From assembly GCF_016722895.1 (NCBI RefSeq), contig NZ_JAEQNA010000011.1, positions 48,991-112,990 of the forward strand: a stretch of DNA of 64,000 nt, read 5' to 3'. The stretch is from Ramlibacter aurantiacus. Lineage in GTDB: Bacteria > Pseudomonadota > Gammaproteobacteria > Burkholderiales > Burkholderiaceae_C. Shown here piece after piece: positions 44,301 to 52,130 of the stretch. Made by a program: the position numbers and the translations under genes. The notes below the pieces were generated by a model. The model did no database searches and was not told the origin of the DNA. It saw nothing but the letters and a program-made list of their open reading frames with translations. The stretch's first letter is position 1. Each line of letters starts with the position of its first letter.

Positions 44301-47099
44301 CTCCACAACAGGATCCTCGAAGTGATGTTCACGTCGGGCGATACCGAGATGGACCGGCCAGGCGGCGTGTTCATCCGGCGGCGCGACCAAATCGGTGCGG
44401 ACGCGCTGCAGATGCTCGTGGCCACCGCAAGCCTGAGCCTGCGCTGCGGCGCACGCTCCCTCGTCGAGTCGGTCATCGGGGGGGTCCGGGGCGAGACCAG
44501 GACAGGGGAAGCGCCTCCGCTCGAATCGCAGCCGCGCCGCAGCGACAAGCAGGGTGCGGTTGTCCCGGCGACCGCGAGCAGCGTCCGCGCGCGCCTGGGT
44601 GACACGAGCAGTTCCGATCCGGGGGCCGTCCTGCCGCCCGTGCTGCGCGACGCGCGTGGGCTGGGAGCCGTGTCGAGGCCCGAGGCCGGGTCCGGCGAGC
44701 TGCTGTTCGACAACGGCATCGGCGGGTTGAATGCGGCCGGCGAGTACGAGATGCGCATCCGCGGCGATCGGGTGCCGCCCGCGCCCTGGTCCAACGTGAT
44801 CGCCAACCCGCACGGCGGCTTCGTGGTGAGTGAGCGGGGGACCGGTTTCACCTGGGCTGAGAACAGCTACTTCTATCGGCTCACGCCCTGGCACAACGAT
44901 CCGGTGAGCGACCCCGCCACCGAGGTGCTCTACCTGCATGACGAGGAGACGGGCCGGCTGTGGAGCGCCACGCCGGCGCCGGCCGGGCGCGATGCCACGT
45001 ACACCGTGCGGCACGGCGCCGGCGCTTCGGTGTTCGAGGCCGTGCACGGCGGGATCGCCAGCCGCCTCACCATGAGCCTGGCGGACGGCGAAGCGGTCAA
45101 GCTCTCGGTGCTCGAGCTGACCAACCGGGGCGAGCGCCCGCGCCGCATCTGCGTCACCGCCTACGTGGAGTGGTCGCTCGGCGTCAATCGCGAACACACG
45201 CAGCACCAGGTGCGCACGCGGTTCGAGCCTGAACTGCGCGCCATGCTCGCCAGCAACCGGTTCGACCCCCAGTTCGCGGACTGGGTGGCGATCTGCGGGC
45301 TGAGCGAACCGGTCACCGGGCACACGGCCGACCGGCGCGAGTTTCTGGGCCGCAATGGAACCCTTGAGAGTCCTGCCGCCTTGCGCCAGGGGCCGCTCGC
45401 CAGGACCACCGGCCATGGCTTCGACCCCTGCGCCGCGATGCAGTGCGTGCTGGAGCTGGCCCCGGGTGAAACCCGGGAGCTCTCCGTGGTGCTGGGGGCG
45501 GCCGCCACCGAGGACGAGGCGCGCCAAGTCGTGACCCGGTATCTCGTGCCGGGGGCCGTCGCGGCAGCGAGTACCCGGAGCAGGGCGCTGTGGGCGAAGC
45601 GTCTGTCGGTGGTCCGTGTGCGCACGCCTGAGCCATCGTTCGACGCGATGATCAACCGGTGGACCCTCTACCAGGCGCTCTCCTGCCGGATGTGGGCACG
45701 TTCGGCCGTGTACCAGAGCGGCGGCGCGTACGGCTTTCGCGACCAGCTCCAGGACGTGCTGGCCTTCGTCTATGCCGAGCCCGGCATCGCGCGCGAGCAC
45801 ATCCTGCGGGCGGCGGCGCGCCAGTTCCTGGAGGGGGACGTGCAGCACTGGTGGCACCCGCAGAGCGGGCGCGGTGTTCGCACGCGCTTCTCCGACGACC
45901 TGGCGTGGCTTCCCTACGTGGTCGACCAGTACGTCCGGGTGACGGGCGACGCGTCGGTGCTCGACGAGTACGTCCCGTTCCTGGCCATGCGTCCCCTGGA
46001 GCCGCACGAGCACGAGGTCTATGACCTGCCGCAGGTCACCGACGAGCACGCCAGCGTGTACGAGCATTGCCTGCGGGCCTTGCGCAAGGCGTGCACCACC
46101 GGGCCGCATGGCCTGCCCCTGATCGGCATTGGGGACTGGAACGACGGCATGAACCGCGTCGGGGCCGAGGGGCGCGGCGAGAGCGTCTGGCTGGCCTGGT
46201 TCCTGGTGGCCACCTTGCGCGGGTTTTCGGAACATGTGCAGGCGCGCGGCGATGCCGAGGTGGCGTCGGACTTCCGCGCGCGTGCCGATGCCTACGCGGC
46301 GGCGGTGGAGGCGCACGGATGGGACGGCCAGTGGTACCGCCGTGCGTACTTCGACGATGGCACGCCGCTGGGGACCGCCGCGAACGCGGAGTGCCGCATC
46401 GACTCCATCGCGCAGAGCTGGAGCGTGATCTCGGGTGCGGCCCCGCCCGAGCGACAGGCACGTGCGCTGCGCGCCCTGGAAGAACACCTGGTTCGCCCGG
46501 ACGAGCGGCTGCTCGTGCTGTTGACGCCCCCGTTCGACAAGTCCGCCCAGGACCCGGGCTACATCAAGGGCTACCTGCCCGGCGTGCGCGAGAACGGCGC
46601 GCAGTACACCCATGCCGCGATGTGGGCGGTGCTGGCCGCCGCCATGCAGGGCGACGGCTCGCGGGCCTTCGAGTGGTTCCAGATGATCAACCCGCTCCTG
46701 CATGCGCGAAGCGCCGCCGAGGTCGACACCTACAAGGTGGAGCCCTACGTGGTGGCCGCCGACGTCTACACCGCGCCAGGTCACTTGGGCAGGGGAGGGT
46801 GGACCTGGTACACCGGGTCCGCCAGCTGGATGTACCGCGTGGGCCTCGAGGCCATCCTCGGCTTCACCAAGCGCGCAGACACGCTGCGCATCGAACCCCA
46901 TGTGCCTGCCGAGTGGCCGGAGTTCTCCATCGAGTATGGCTTCGGCGCCGCCGTCTACGCGATCGAGGTTCGACAGCCGGGGCAGTTGCGCCAGCGCGGG
47001 GCACAGATCAGGCTGGATGGCCGGCTGCTGCAGGAGCCGACGCTGCGTCTGGTGGACGATGGCGCGCGGCACGAAGTGCTCGTCACTCCCCGGGATTGA
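38382..47099 (+). CDS. ndvB: cyclic beta-1,2-glucan synthase (NdvB/ChvB-like)
   Basis: A 2905-residue membrane protein, in the usual size range of NdvB/ChvB. The start is a TTG at 38382 preceded by AGGAA. The N-terminal ~400 residues are soluble, hydrophobic segments follow near 425-475, then a GT84 domain: YVITLDADTVLPPD near 642, FPENTLLSHDLVEGSY and RRKHRWIRGDWQLLRWL near 790. More hydrophobic helices lie near 840-1010. The C-terminal half is a GH94-type phosphorylase domain with GGAYGFRDQLQDVLAFVYAE near 2450 and GIGDWNDGMNRVGAEGRGES near 2580, and the family end EYGFGAAVYAIEV. It would make osmoregulated periplasmic or exported cyclic glucans. Transporter NdvA is not in the window. Confidence 0.93.
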   Translation: MSDEPRAIAPHRLFARWFSARPASGREELLSGPLRGDLLGPDQLAERARALAREQRSSAKATAWRQAPLLTRLEQSRKILDEAHEKLAAGAARGVDVGPAGEWLLDNFHVVREHIREIHESLPRGYYRELPELTRGALAGYPRVYELTITMISHTEGRVDRQNLDGFVRAYQSVTPLRIGELWAVSAMLRLGLIESVRRMTLRTVQRMDHIEQADAWAARIAAAADEGEGSLGSVLDVFVRSSPQLTPAFVSRLMHQLRLIVGSYPILAHIEQWISDRSLGGEDAIARATQHLALTQMIMAHSITSLRTIAHLDWPAFVDGQSAMEPVLREDPAGFYARSTFDTRDRYRHVVERIARRTGLREEAVARAAVDLAREGVTDGPEPSLHAHVGYYLVDQGLPRLEAATGYRQFPGETVHRWLLRHPNLVFGGGIVAGTGAALGALFWLAGPAAQPAWGLVLLLALIPAADLAISTVNQVITAWLPPRTLPKLDLHGKEGVPAEFRTAVVAPTLFDSVEAVQEALANLEVQFLANRGAHLHFALLSDFTDAPTETVEGDVAIVAAGVQGVQALNARYAHATGDAFYFFHRPRRWNPREGVFMGWERKRGKLAQFNRFLRGDAGDAFSVIVGAVEPLRSVRYVITLDADTVLPPDAAPDLIGALAHPLNRAVYDEASGRVVRGYGILQPRVGVSLPSAHRTRFAAIHSGHPGVDPYTTAVSDVYQDLYGEGSYTGKGIYEVDAFEQATHGRFPENTLLSHDLVEGSYARAGLMTEVMVYDDYPSRYLVHARRKHRWIRGDWQLLRWLTPRVPGPFGAEPNRLGVLSRWKIIDNLRRSTVEAGQLGFLLAGWTILPGSPLRWTALGLAAIAGPWIVALALGALRPPVDRSWRAYYAGMARDAVTAAQQVALAVTFLAHQSWLSVDAIVRTLWRLFVSRRHLLEWKTASSSERSVSGEAVGVWWAMGAAVAIAAGTGLGLVGLAAGGAGPSPLWHLLLAAAPLLLLWGVSPAIAHALSAPPVRPRRQLPAADRARVERLALLHWHFYERFTGADTHWLVPDNFQQDPTPVLAMRTSPTNIGLQLLAIVSARDLGFITTADMTRRLELAFGSMERLSRFKGHFFNWYDLHELRVLEPAYVSTVDSGNLAGHLLAVRQACLAVAQEQPTDPLVRPALRTALALAEERLHQAAPALSQASPGASLALGAAQRHVLAARERLAATGAAGCGVEDLVAIATLLRQSAGPLEQVKLPQPSEEPLQEWIDWSLRRIEQHFDERRATDAAAGLSARLEALAERAHGVATGMQFGFLFDRERELFSIGYQHATQTLDPSYYDLFASEARLASFIAIAKDDVLVDHWFRLGRTLTHAGGNPALISWSGSMFEYLMPALVMRAYPFTLLDQTYQGAVRRQMAYGTQLGVPWGVSESAYNLRDRHLTYQYRAFGVPDLALKRGLGRDVVIAPYAAVLALQVNPSSALSNLATLEQLGALGPYGFRDALDYTRPLPGKPFALVENYMAHHIGMSLAAFTNLLSDQVWQERFHADPLVRSVELLLHERIPRRLVYDKPQASDPDEGLPAPELENPVVREFDQPDTPHPHIAMLGRLPYKLMVSHCGSGYSRYNDVAVTRWRADATTDTTGQFCYVKELGHGRVWSVAHQPTCAPADSYRALLATDRVTFERSDGAIETRTDIVVVPEDAAEVRRVTVRNHGEKAVEIELTSYGEVVLGGIEADRAHPAFAKLFVETEWHEWCTALTATRRPRTGKEEPLWCVHVVSSCPDQVGAVSYETDRARFIGRGLSTRDPVALSGDGPLSGSTGAVLDPIFSLRTRVRLAPGQMACVTFTTLVATSRARAFELADRYHHPSASERALDLAWTSQQLELRELGLTPAHVADFQELAGYLFFPRPELRAPQDELLRNRGSQPLLWELGVSGDWPVVLASIDSPDGLPTLRQLFAAHHYWRRRGMMVDVVVLNTQPASYLQELHNRILEVMFTSGDTEMDRPGGVFIRRRDQIGADALQMLVATASLSLRCGARSLVESVIGGVRGETRTGEAPPLESQPRRSDKQGAVVPATASSVRARLGDTSSSDPGAVLPPVLRDARGLGAVSRPEAGSGELLFDNGIGGLNAAGEYEMRIRGDRVPPAPWSNVIANPHGGFVVSERGTGFTWAENSYFYRLTPWHNDPVSDPATEVLYLHDEETGRLWSATPAPAGRDATYTVRHGAGASVFEAVHGGIASRLTMSLADGEAVKLSVLELTNRGERPRRICVTAYVEWSLGVNREHTQHQVRTRFEPELRAMLASNRFDPQFADWVAICGLSEPVTGHTADRREFLGRNGTLESPAALRQGPLARTTGHGFDPCAAMQCVLELAPGETRELSVVLGAAATEDEARQVVTRYLVPGAVAAASTRSRALWAKRLSVVRVRTPEPSFDAMINRWTLYQALSCRMWARSAVYQSGGAYGFRDQLQDVLAFVYAEPGIAREHILRAAARQFLEGDVQHWWHPQSGRGVRTRFSDDLAWLPYVVDQYVRVTGDASVLDEYVPFLAMRPLEPHEHEVYDLPQVTDEHASVYEHCLRALRKACTTGPHGLPLIGIGDWNDGMNRVGAEGRGESVWLAWFLVATLRGFSEHVQARGDAEVASDFRARADAYAAAVEAHGWDGQWYRRAYFDDGTPLGTAANAECRIDSIAQSWSVISGAAPPERQARALRALEEHLVRPDERLLVLLTPPFDKSAQDPGYIKGYLPGVRENGAQYTHAAMWAVLAAAMQGDGSRAFEWFQMINPLLHARSAAEVDTYKVEPYVVAADVYTAPGHLGRGGWTWYTGSASWMYRVGLEAILGFTKRADTLRIEPHVPAEWPEFSIEYGFGAAVYAIEVRQPGQLRQRGAQIRLDGRLLQEPTLRLVDDGARHEVLVTPRD

Positions 47100-47175
47100 C
47101 GCGCCAGCGATTCGCTGGGGCAGCGCCGCGCCAGCCGTGGTGCAGGTGACGGGCACCGCCCCCGACAATCGCGCC

Positions 47176-47448
47176 ATGGCACAAGGAAAGCGCATCTCGG
47201 TCGACATCTCCCCGGCCGCCCTCGCGGCCATCGAGGCCCTGGCGGCAGCGGCCCGCGAGGCCCGACTGGCGGCCGGCGAGGGGCAGGCTGCCGCCGCCGC
47301 CCGGCTGGGGGTCCATGTCCAGACGATCGGCCGCATCGAGCGCGGCGAGCCCGGCGTGGCGATCGGCCACGTGGTCGGGATGCTGGCGCTCTACGGCATC
47401 TCGGTGGCTCCGGTGGACGCCTCGCCGCGGGGAAGCCCCCGGGCATGA
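47176..47448 (+). CDS. small XRE/HipB-like helix-turn-helix protein
   Basis: A 90-residue protein from the ATG at 47176 (MAQGKRISVDISPAALAAIE). The C-terminal half is a Cro/C1-type helix-turn-helix: GQAAAAARLGVHVQTIGRIE then RGEPGVAIGHVVGMLALYGI. The N-terminal helix (ALAAAAREARLAAG) is short. GACAAT 11-16 bp before the ATG may be the -10 box. It overlaps the start of a truncated MOSC gene by four bases (ATGA), suggesting that the two once formed an operon. Confidence 0.75.
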   Translation: MAQGKRISVDISPAALAAIEALAAAAREARLAAGEGQAAAAARLGVHVQTIGRIERGEPGVAIGHVVGMLALYGISVAPVDASPRGSPRA

Positions 47449-47645
47449 ACGACCTGCGCGCCCTGATGCGCGAGTTCCCCTTCCCCGGCCGGCTGGAGGC
47501 GATCTTCCTGCGGCCGGCCCGGGGTCGGGCGGCGCTGGGTGCGGCGGCTTGCGAGGCCCTGGACGGCCTCGGGCTCGAAGGTGACCGCGCGGGATTCCGT
47601 TCCCGAAACCACCAGGTGGCGTTCCTGCCCACCCGTTCACCCTGA
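47445..47645 (+). pseudogene. MOSC-domain gene truncated by repeat array
   Basis: The frame starts MNDLRALMREFPFPGRLEAI and reads FLRPARGRAALGAAACEALD then GLGLEGDRAG. This is the usual N-terminus of a MOSC-domain protein (sulfur-carrier domain of molybdenum-cofactor sulfurase type). After NHQVAFLP the sequence runs into the repeat array at about 47630 and the frame stops at 47645. The remaining ~100 residues including the conserved Cys are missing. The ATG overlaps the HTH gene's stop, so an operon was broken by repeat insertion. Confidence 0.6.
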
Positions 47646-48065
47646 GCCCGTCGAAGGGCGCGCGGGGCTTCGACGGGCTCAGCCAGAACGGGATTTGTGG
47701 TGCGCGCGAGGGCTGTTCGTTGAGGTTCCTACCGACCCGTTCACCCTGAGCCCGTCGAAGGGCGCGCGAGGGCTTCGACGGGCTCAGCCAGAACGGGATT
47801 TGTGGTGCGCGCGAGGGCTGTTTGTTGAGGTTCCAACCGACCCGTTCACCCTGAGCCCGTCGAAGGGCGCGCGAGGGCTTCGACGGGCTCAGCCAGAACG
47901 GGATTTGTGGTGCGCGCGAGGGCTGTTCGTTGAGGTTCCTACCGACCCGTTCACCCTGAGCCCGTCGAAGGGCGCGCGGGGCTTCGACGGGCTCAGCCAG
48001 AACGGGATGTGTGGTGCGCGCGAGGGCTGTTCGTTCGACGGGCTCAGCCCGAACGGGAGCGGGAA
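47631..48065. repeat. tandem array of about four 105-bp units containing inverted repeats
   Basis: ACCCGTTCACCCTGAGCCCG begins at 47631, 47735, 47840 and 47945, a period of 104-105 bp, with a partial fifth unit near 48033. Each unit contains CTGAGCCCGTCGAAG and, about 25 bp later, CTTCGACGGGCTCAG, which are inverted complements able to form a hairpin. This GAGCCCGTCGAAG palindrome type is dispersed in many beta- and alpha-proteobacterial genomes. The array fills the gap from the broken MOSC gene to about 48065; 48066-48218 shows nothing further. Confidence 0.9.
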
Positions 48066-48218
48066 TTTCTGCTCCACCTGATTAGCGGGACGGCTTCGCG
48101 CCCAGGAACGTTTCGGGAACGCCGGGTGCGCACGATGACCACCAGGCCGCCAAACCCTTCCGGATGCAAGGCGGTCCCGAAACCGCGCATCCACCGAACC
48201 CATCAGGAGGCTCCCACC

Positions 48219-48605
48219 ATGCACATCGCCAAGGAAAACGTCGACGTCAAGCTGCAGATCCCCGGTGCCACCGCGCGCCTGCAGACCGACTTCGGCGACG
48301 TCGCCGGTTACGGGCGCATCAGCGCCGAATACTTCAGCCTGGCCGCGGGCGTGGACACCACGCCGATCTTCGTCGGGCTGCAGGGCAACGCGTGCCAGTG
48401 CCCGCACTGGGGCTACGTGCTCAACGGCCGCATCACCACCACCAACGAGGCGGGCGAGCGCGAGACCGTCAAGACCGGCGACCTGTTCTACTGGCCGCCT
48501 GGGCACAACGTCGCGGTCGAGGAAGACGCGGACTTCGTCATGTTCAGCCCGCAACACGAGCACCTGCACGTCATCGACCACATGAAAGCGAAGGTGGGCG
48601 CATGA
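48219..48605 (+). CDS. cupin-domain protein
   Basis: A 128-residue cupin from the ATG at 48219 (MHIAKENVDVKLQIPGATAR), with AGGAGG 9 bp upstream. Beta-barrel motifs are GNACQCPHWGYVLNGRITTT and GDLFYWPPGHNVAVEEDADF, and HEHLHVID near the end. The conserved Pro-His-Trp-Gly and Gly-His suggest a metal-binding small-molecule or sensor cupin; the substrate is not known. The stop overlaps the methyltransferase start by four bases (ATGA), so the two are cotranscribed. Confidence 0.8.
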   Translation: MHIAKENVDVKLQIPGATARLQTDFGDVAGYGRISAEYFSLAAGVDTTPIFVGLQGNACQCPHWGYVLNGRITTTNEAGERETVKTGDLFYWPPGHNVAVEEDADFVMFSPQHEHLHVIDHMKAKVGA

Positions 48606-49420
48606 ACCCGAACCAGGCTCTGTGGGAGAAGGGGGACTTCACCCGCATCGCGCAGACCATGCGCGACAGCGGCGAGGCCCTGGTGCGGCAGGCCGGCATC
48701 ACCCCCGGCATGCAGGTGCTGGACCTGGGTTGCGGGGACGGCACCACGGCCATCCCGGCGGCCCGGCTGGGGGCGCGGGTGACCGGGGTGGACATCGCGC
48801 GCAACCTGGTGGCCGCCGGCAACCAGCGCGCCGCGCAGGCCGGCGTGGCCGACCACTGCACCTTCATCGAAGGCGACGCGTGCGACCTGTCGTTCATCGA
48901 GAACCAGAGCTTCGACCTGGTGATCAGCATCTTCGGGGCGATGTTCGCGCCGCGGCCGTTCGACGTCGCCCGTGAGATGGTGCGCGTGACGCGCCACGGC
49001 GGGCGCATCGTGATGGGCAACTGGATCCCCAACGATCCGACACTGGTGGCGCAGATCCTCAGGATCAGCAGCGCCTACGCGCCGCCGCCGCCCGAAGGCT
49101 TCATCAGCCCCATGACCTGGGGATCGACGCCGCAGGTGATCGAGCGTTTCGGTGCGGCCGGCGTCGCATCGGAGGCGATCGCGTGGACGCGCGAGCCTTT
49201 CATCTTCGACTTCAAGGGATCGCCCGAGGCGTTCGTGGATCTGTTCCGCTCGTTCTACGGACCCACGATGAACGCCTTCGAGGCGGCGGCGCGGGACGGC
49301 CGCGAGCAGGCCCTGCGCAGCGAGCTGGTGACGCTGTTCGAGGCGCAGAACCAGAGCCAGTACCCCCACACCACGCTGGTGGCGGCCAACTTCCTGAAGG
49401 TGACCGTCGACGTGGGGTGA
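48602..49420 (+). CDS. class I SAM-dependent methyltransferase
   Basis: A 272-residue methyltransferase from the ATG at 48602 (MNPNQALWEKGDFTRIAQTM). SAM-binding motif I is VLDLGCGDGTTAIPAARLGA, then VTGVDIARNLVAAGNQRAA and FIEGDACDLSFIENQSFDLV. HGGRIVMGNWIPNDPT is the late motif of UbiE/type-11 methyltransferases. Overlap with the cupin gene (ATGA) indicates coupled expression. The acceptor is unknown. Convergent with the AroE-like gene 32 bp away. Confidence 0.85.
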   Translation: MNPNQALWEKGDFTRIAQTMRDSGEALVRQAGITPGMQVLDLGCGDGTTAIPAARLGARVTGVDIARNLVAAGNQRAAQAGVADHCTFIEGDACDLSFIENQSFDLVISIFGAMFAPRPFDVAREMVRVTRHGGRIVMGNWIPNDPTLVAQILRISSAYAPPPPEGFISPMTWGSTPQVIERFGAAGVASEAIAWTREPFIFDFKGSPEAFVDLFRSFYGPTMNAFEAAARDGREQALRSELVTLFEAQNQSQYPHTTLVAANFLKVTVDVG

Positions 49421-49452
49421 GGGCCTGGACCTTGCCGCGGTCCGGGGCGCGA

Positions 49453-50307
49453 TCAGCGGCTTGGCACCAGGCTGCGGAAATGGCGCTCGACACGCGCCGC
49501 GTCGGCCTGCCGCCCCGTGAACAGCTCGAACGCGCCCACGGCCTGGCCCACGGCCATCGCGCCACCGTCCATGACGCGGCAGCCGAGGGCGCGCGCGGTA
49601 CGCAGCAGATCGGTCTCGATCGGGAAGTACACGATCTCCGACACCCACATCGACGGCCGCAGCAGACTTGCAGGAATGGCCAGGCCAGGCAGCTTGGCCA
49701 TGCCGGTCGGCGTGGCGTGGACAAGGCCCGTGGCGCCATGCAGGGCCTGCGCCGCATCGGCCAGCGCGACGGCCCGGGGCCCGAAGCGATCGAGCAGCGC
49801 CTGGGCCAGCGCCTGCGCGCGCGCCGCGTCCGCATCGACGATCCGCAATTCGCCCACGCCCATCCGGCACAGGGCGTCGGCGATCGCGCAGCCGGCTCCA
49901 CCGGCGCCCAGCAGGACGACCCGGCCGAGATCCGCGCCCGGCAGTGCGCGGCGCAGGCCCCAGGCCCAGCCCGACCCGTCGGTGTTGTGTCCGACGAGCC
50001 GGCCGTCGTGCAGCACCACGGTGTTGACGGCGCCCATTTCCCGCGCCGGGGCTGAGAGTTCGTCGAGCAGCGGCACCACCGCCTGCTTGCACGGAAACGT
50101 GACGTTCAGGCCGTCGAAGCCGATGGTGCGCGCGGCCTCCAGCAGCATGGGCAGCTGCGCCAGCGAGCCGGGCGTGCGGTCCAGGTCGATCAGCTGGTAG
50201 TGCAGCCGCAGTCCCTGCTGTCGCGCCTCCTCCTCCTGCATCGCCGGCGTGAGCGACTGCTGGATGCCGGCGCCGACCAGGCCGCACAGGAACTTGTCGG
50301 CGGCCAC
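49453..50307 (-). CDS. shikimate/quinate dehydrogenase-family protein
   Basis: A 284-residue AroE-like NAD(P)-dependent dehydrogenase. The substrate side has GAGIQQSLTPAMQEEEARQQ and GLNVTFPCKQAVVPLL with the catalytic Lys; the Asp partner is in GHNTDGSGWAWGL. The nucleotide motif is VVLLGAGGAGCAIADAL. The NVTFPCKQ and GHNTDGSGW wording resembles the catabolic quinate/shikimate dehydrogenases of actinobacteria (QsuD) more than anabolic AroE. The gene is last in an operon with the TRAP transporter and a variant AroQ. Together these suggest uptake and oxidation of quinate or shikimate-like cyclitols. A start at the ATG at 50307 is used. Confidence 0.85.
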   Translation of the reverse strand: MAADKFLCGLVGAGIQQSLTPAMQEEEARQQGLRLHYQLIDLDRTPGSLAQLPMLLEAARTIGFDGLNVTFPCKQAVVPLLDELSAPAREMGAVNTVVLHDGRLVGHNTDGSGWAWGLRRALPGADLGRVVLLGAGGAGCAIADALCRMGVGELRIVDADAARAQALAQALLDRFGPRAVALADAAQALHGATGLVHATPTGMAKLPGLAIPASLLRPSMWVSEIVYFPIETDLLRTARALGCRVMDGGAMAVGQAVGAFELFTGRQADAARVERHFRSLVPSR

Positions 50308-50310
50308 GGT

Positions 50311-51609
50311 TTACCCGGTGTAGCCCGCCAGGCGCGGCAGCAGCAGAACGAAGTCGGGCCAGGCCACGACCAGCGCGAGCGCACCGGCCATCACCGCCAG
50401 GAAGGGCCAAGTCTCGCGCAGCAGCGCGGCCATCGGCACGTTGGCGACCTTCATCATCATGAACAGGAGCAGCCCGTAGGGCGGCGTGACCAGCCCGATC
50501 ATGATGTTGAGCACCGCGATCACGCCGAAGTGCACCGGGTCGATGCCCAGCGCCTTGGCCGTGGGCAGCAGCACGGGCAGGATGACCAGGATGATGGTCG
50601 AGCCTTCGAGGAACGCACCGAGGACGAGCAGCAGCAGGTTGACCAGGAGCAGGAAACCGAGCGGCGACAGGTCGAGCCCGCTCAGCACGCGGCTCAGGCT
50701 GGCCGGGATGTTCTCCGAGGTGATCACGTAGTTGAAGACCAGCGCCCCGGCGATCAGCATGCCGATGGAGACACTCATGCGGGCGCTATCGAGCAGGCAA
50801 TCGTAGAAGTCGCTCCAGCGCAGCTTGTAGAGCAGCACCGAGATCACGAGCGCATAGGCGGCCGCCACGCCGGCGGCCTCGGTCGGCGTGGTGACGCCGG
50901 AATACAGGCATCCGAGCAGGACCACCGGCAGCATCAGGGCCGGGAACGCCTGGCGGGTGACGCGCGGCATGTCGCGCAGCGGCACCTTCGGCTCGAGCGG
51001 GAAGTTGCGACGCTTGGCCAGCCACCAGATCAGGACCATCTGCACGGCGCCGAGCAGCAGGCCCGGCAGCACGCCGGCGATGAACAGGTAGCCGATGGAG
51101 GTGCCGGACACCAGCGCATACAGCACCAGCGGGATGGAGGGCGGCAGGATCGGGCCGATCACCGAGGAGACCGCGCTGAGGGCGGCGGCGAACTCGGGCG
51201 TGTAGCGCTTGCCGCGGGTCATCATCTCCTGCATCAGCTTGCCCGAGCCGGCCGCGTCGGCCAGCGCGCTGCCGGACATGCTGGCGAACACCACGCTCTG
51301 CAGCACGTTGACCTGCGCCAGCCCGCCGGGAAAGCGGCCGACGATCGCATTGCAGAAGCGAAGCAGTCGATCGAGGATGCTGCCGCTGCTCATGATGGCC
51401 GCCGCCAGGATGAACAGCGGGATCGCCAGCAGCAGGAAGCTGGAGTAGGTGCCGTTGAGCAGCTGCTCCGCCGCGGCGCCCATGTCCATCCCCCGCAGGT
51501 ACAGGTACAGGACGGAGCCGCCGATCATGGCGTGGCCGATCGGCACGCCGAGCAGGCTCAGGCCGACGATCGCGCCGAGTGCGAGGGGGAAGGGGCTGGT
51601 CAGGTTCAC
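50311..51609 (-). CDS. TRAP transporter large permease (DctM-like)
   Basis: A 432-residue membrane protein with about 12 hydrophobic segments, the channel subunit of a tripartite ATP-independent periplasmic transporter. Family motifs include LLAIPLFILAAAIMSSGS, GGLAQVNVLQSVVFASMSGS, ILPPSIPLVLYALVSGTSIG and VTTPTEAAGVAAAYALVIS. GLVTPPYGLLLFMM near 360 is also diagnostic. The start is the GTG at 51609, which overlaps the DctQ stop as GTGA. The order DctP-DctQ-DctM on the minus strand is standard. The AroE-like gene follows after 3 bp. Confidence 0.93.
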   Translation of the reverse strand: MNLTSPFPLALGAIVGLSLLGVPIGHAMIGGSVLYLYLRGMDMGAAAEQLLNGTYSSFLLLAIPLFILAAAIMSSGSILDRLLRFCNAIVGRFPGGLAQVNVLQSVVFASMSGSALADAAGSGKLMQEMMTRGKRYTPEFAAALSAVSSVIGPILPPSIPLVLYALVSGTSIGYLFIAGVLPGLLLGAVQMVLIWWLAKRRNFPLEPKVPLRDMPRVTRQAFPALMLPVVLLGCLYSGVTTPTEAAGVAAAYALVISVLLYKLRWSDFYDCLLDSARMSVSIGMLIAGALVFNYVITSENIPASLSRVLSGLDLSPLGFLLLVNLLLLVLGAFLEGSTIILVILPVLLPTAKALGIDPVHFGVIAVLNIMIGLVTPPYGLLLFMMMKVANVPMAALLRETWPFLAVMAGALALVVAWPDFVLLLPRLAGYTG

Positions 51610-52130
51610 GGGCTGGACGAAGTGACGCCCGGCGTGCCCGGTGCCGGCAGCGTGCCGCGGACCGCGCGGACCAGCCGGCGCAAGGAGCGCACGAGCACCG
51701 CCACCACGAAGACGATGTAGATGGAGTAGGTGATGTCCATGCGCACGCCGAGGTACGAACTCTTCTCGACCTTCATGAACGTCACGTAGTCGTAGGCGGC
51801 GGGCAGCGACATGCCGAACAGCACCAGGACGCCCAGGGCGCCCACGGCGGTCATGACACGCCGGCGCGCCGGCCCGGCGCGATCGGCGATCAGTTCGATG
51901 CGGATCTCTTCGTCGTCCTTGAGCACGAAGGCCGCGCCCCACAGCACCAGCCACAGCCAGGCGGCCAGCGACAGCTCCGTGGTCCAGCCCACGGGCCAGT
52001 TGAACACGTAGCGCAGGACGATCTGCACGATGAAGGCGATGAAGATCACCGCCAGCAGGAGCGCCGCCACCGCCTCGGCGAAGCGGTGCAGCGGCGCCAG
52101 CGCGCGGCCCAGCATGGCCCGGCCGCTCAC
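51606..52130 (-). CDS. TRAP transporter small permease (DctQ-like)
   Basis: About 174 residues from a GTG at 52130 that overlaps the DctP stop as GTGA; an ATG at 52115 is the alternative start. Four hydrophobic segments and the family signature QIVLRYVFNWPVGWTTELS, LWLVLWGAAFVLKDDEEIRI and SLPAAYDYVTFMKVEKSSYL identify the DctQ membrane subunit. It ends inside the DctM start (four-base overlap), so the three TRAP genes are translationally coupled. Confidence 0.9.
   Translation of the reverse strand: MSGRAMLGRALAPLHRFAEAVAALLLAVIFIAFIVQIVLRYVFNWPVGWTTELSLAAWLWLVLWGAAFVLKDDEEIRIELIADRAGPARRRVMTAVGALGVLVLFGMSLPAAYDYVTFMKVEKSSYLGVRMDITYSIYIVFVVAVLVRSLRRLVRAVRGTLPAPGTPGVTSSSP

Noticed and set aside
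40845..47336. Long minus-strand frames opposite the glucan synthase
   Set aside because: They encode Arg/His/Gln-rich peptides with no motifs and are antisense to a well-supported 2905-residue protein.
47631..48065. CRISPR array
   Set aside because: Units are contiguous 105-bp repeats with internal inverted repeats and no unique spacers or cas genes.
47539..48081. Plus-strand frame of 180 residues with a repeated peptide
   Set aside because: The repeated peptide (VHPEPVEGRAGLRRAQPERD type) is simply the translation of the 105-bp hairpin repeats, which is a well-known artefact of this palindrome type.
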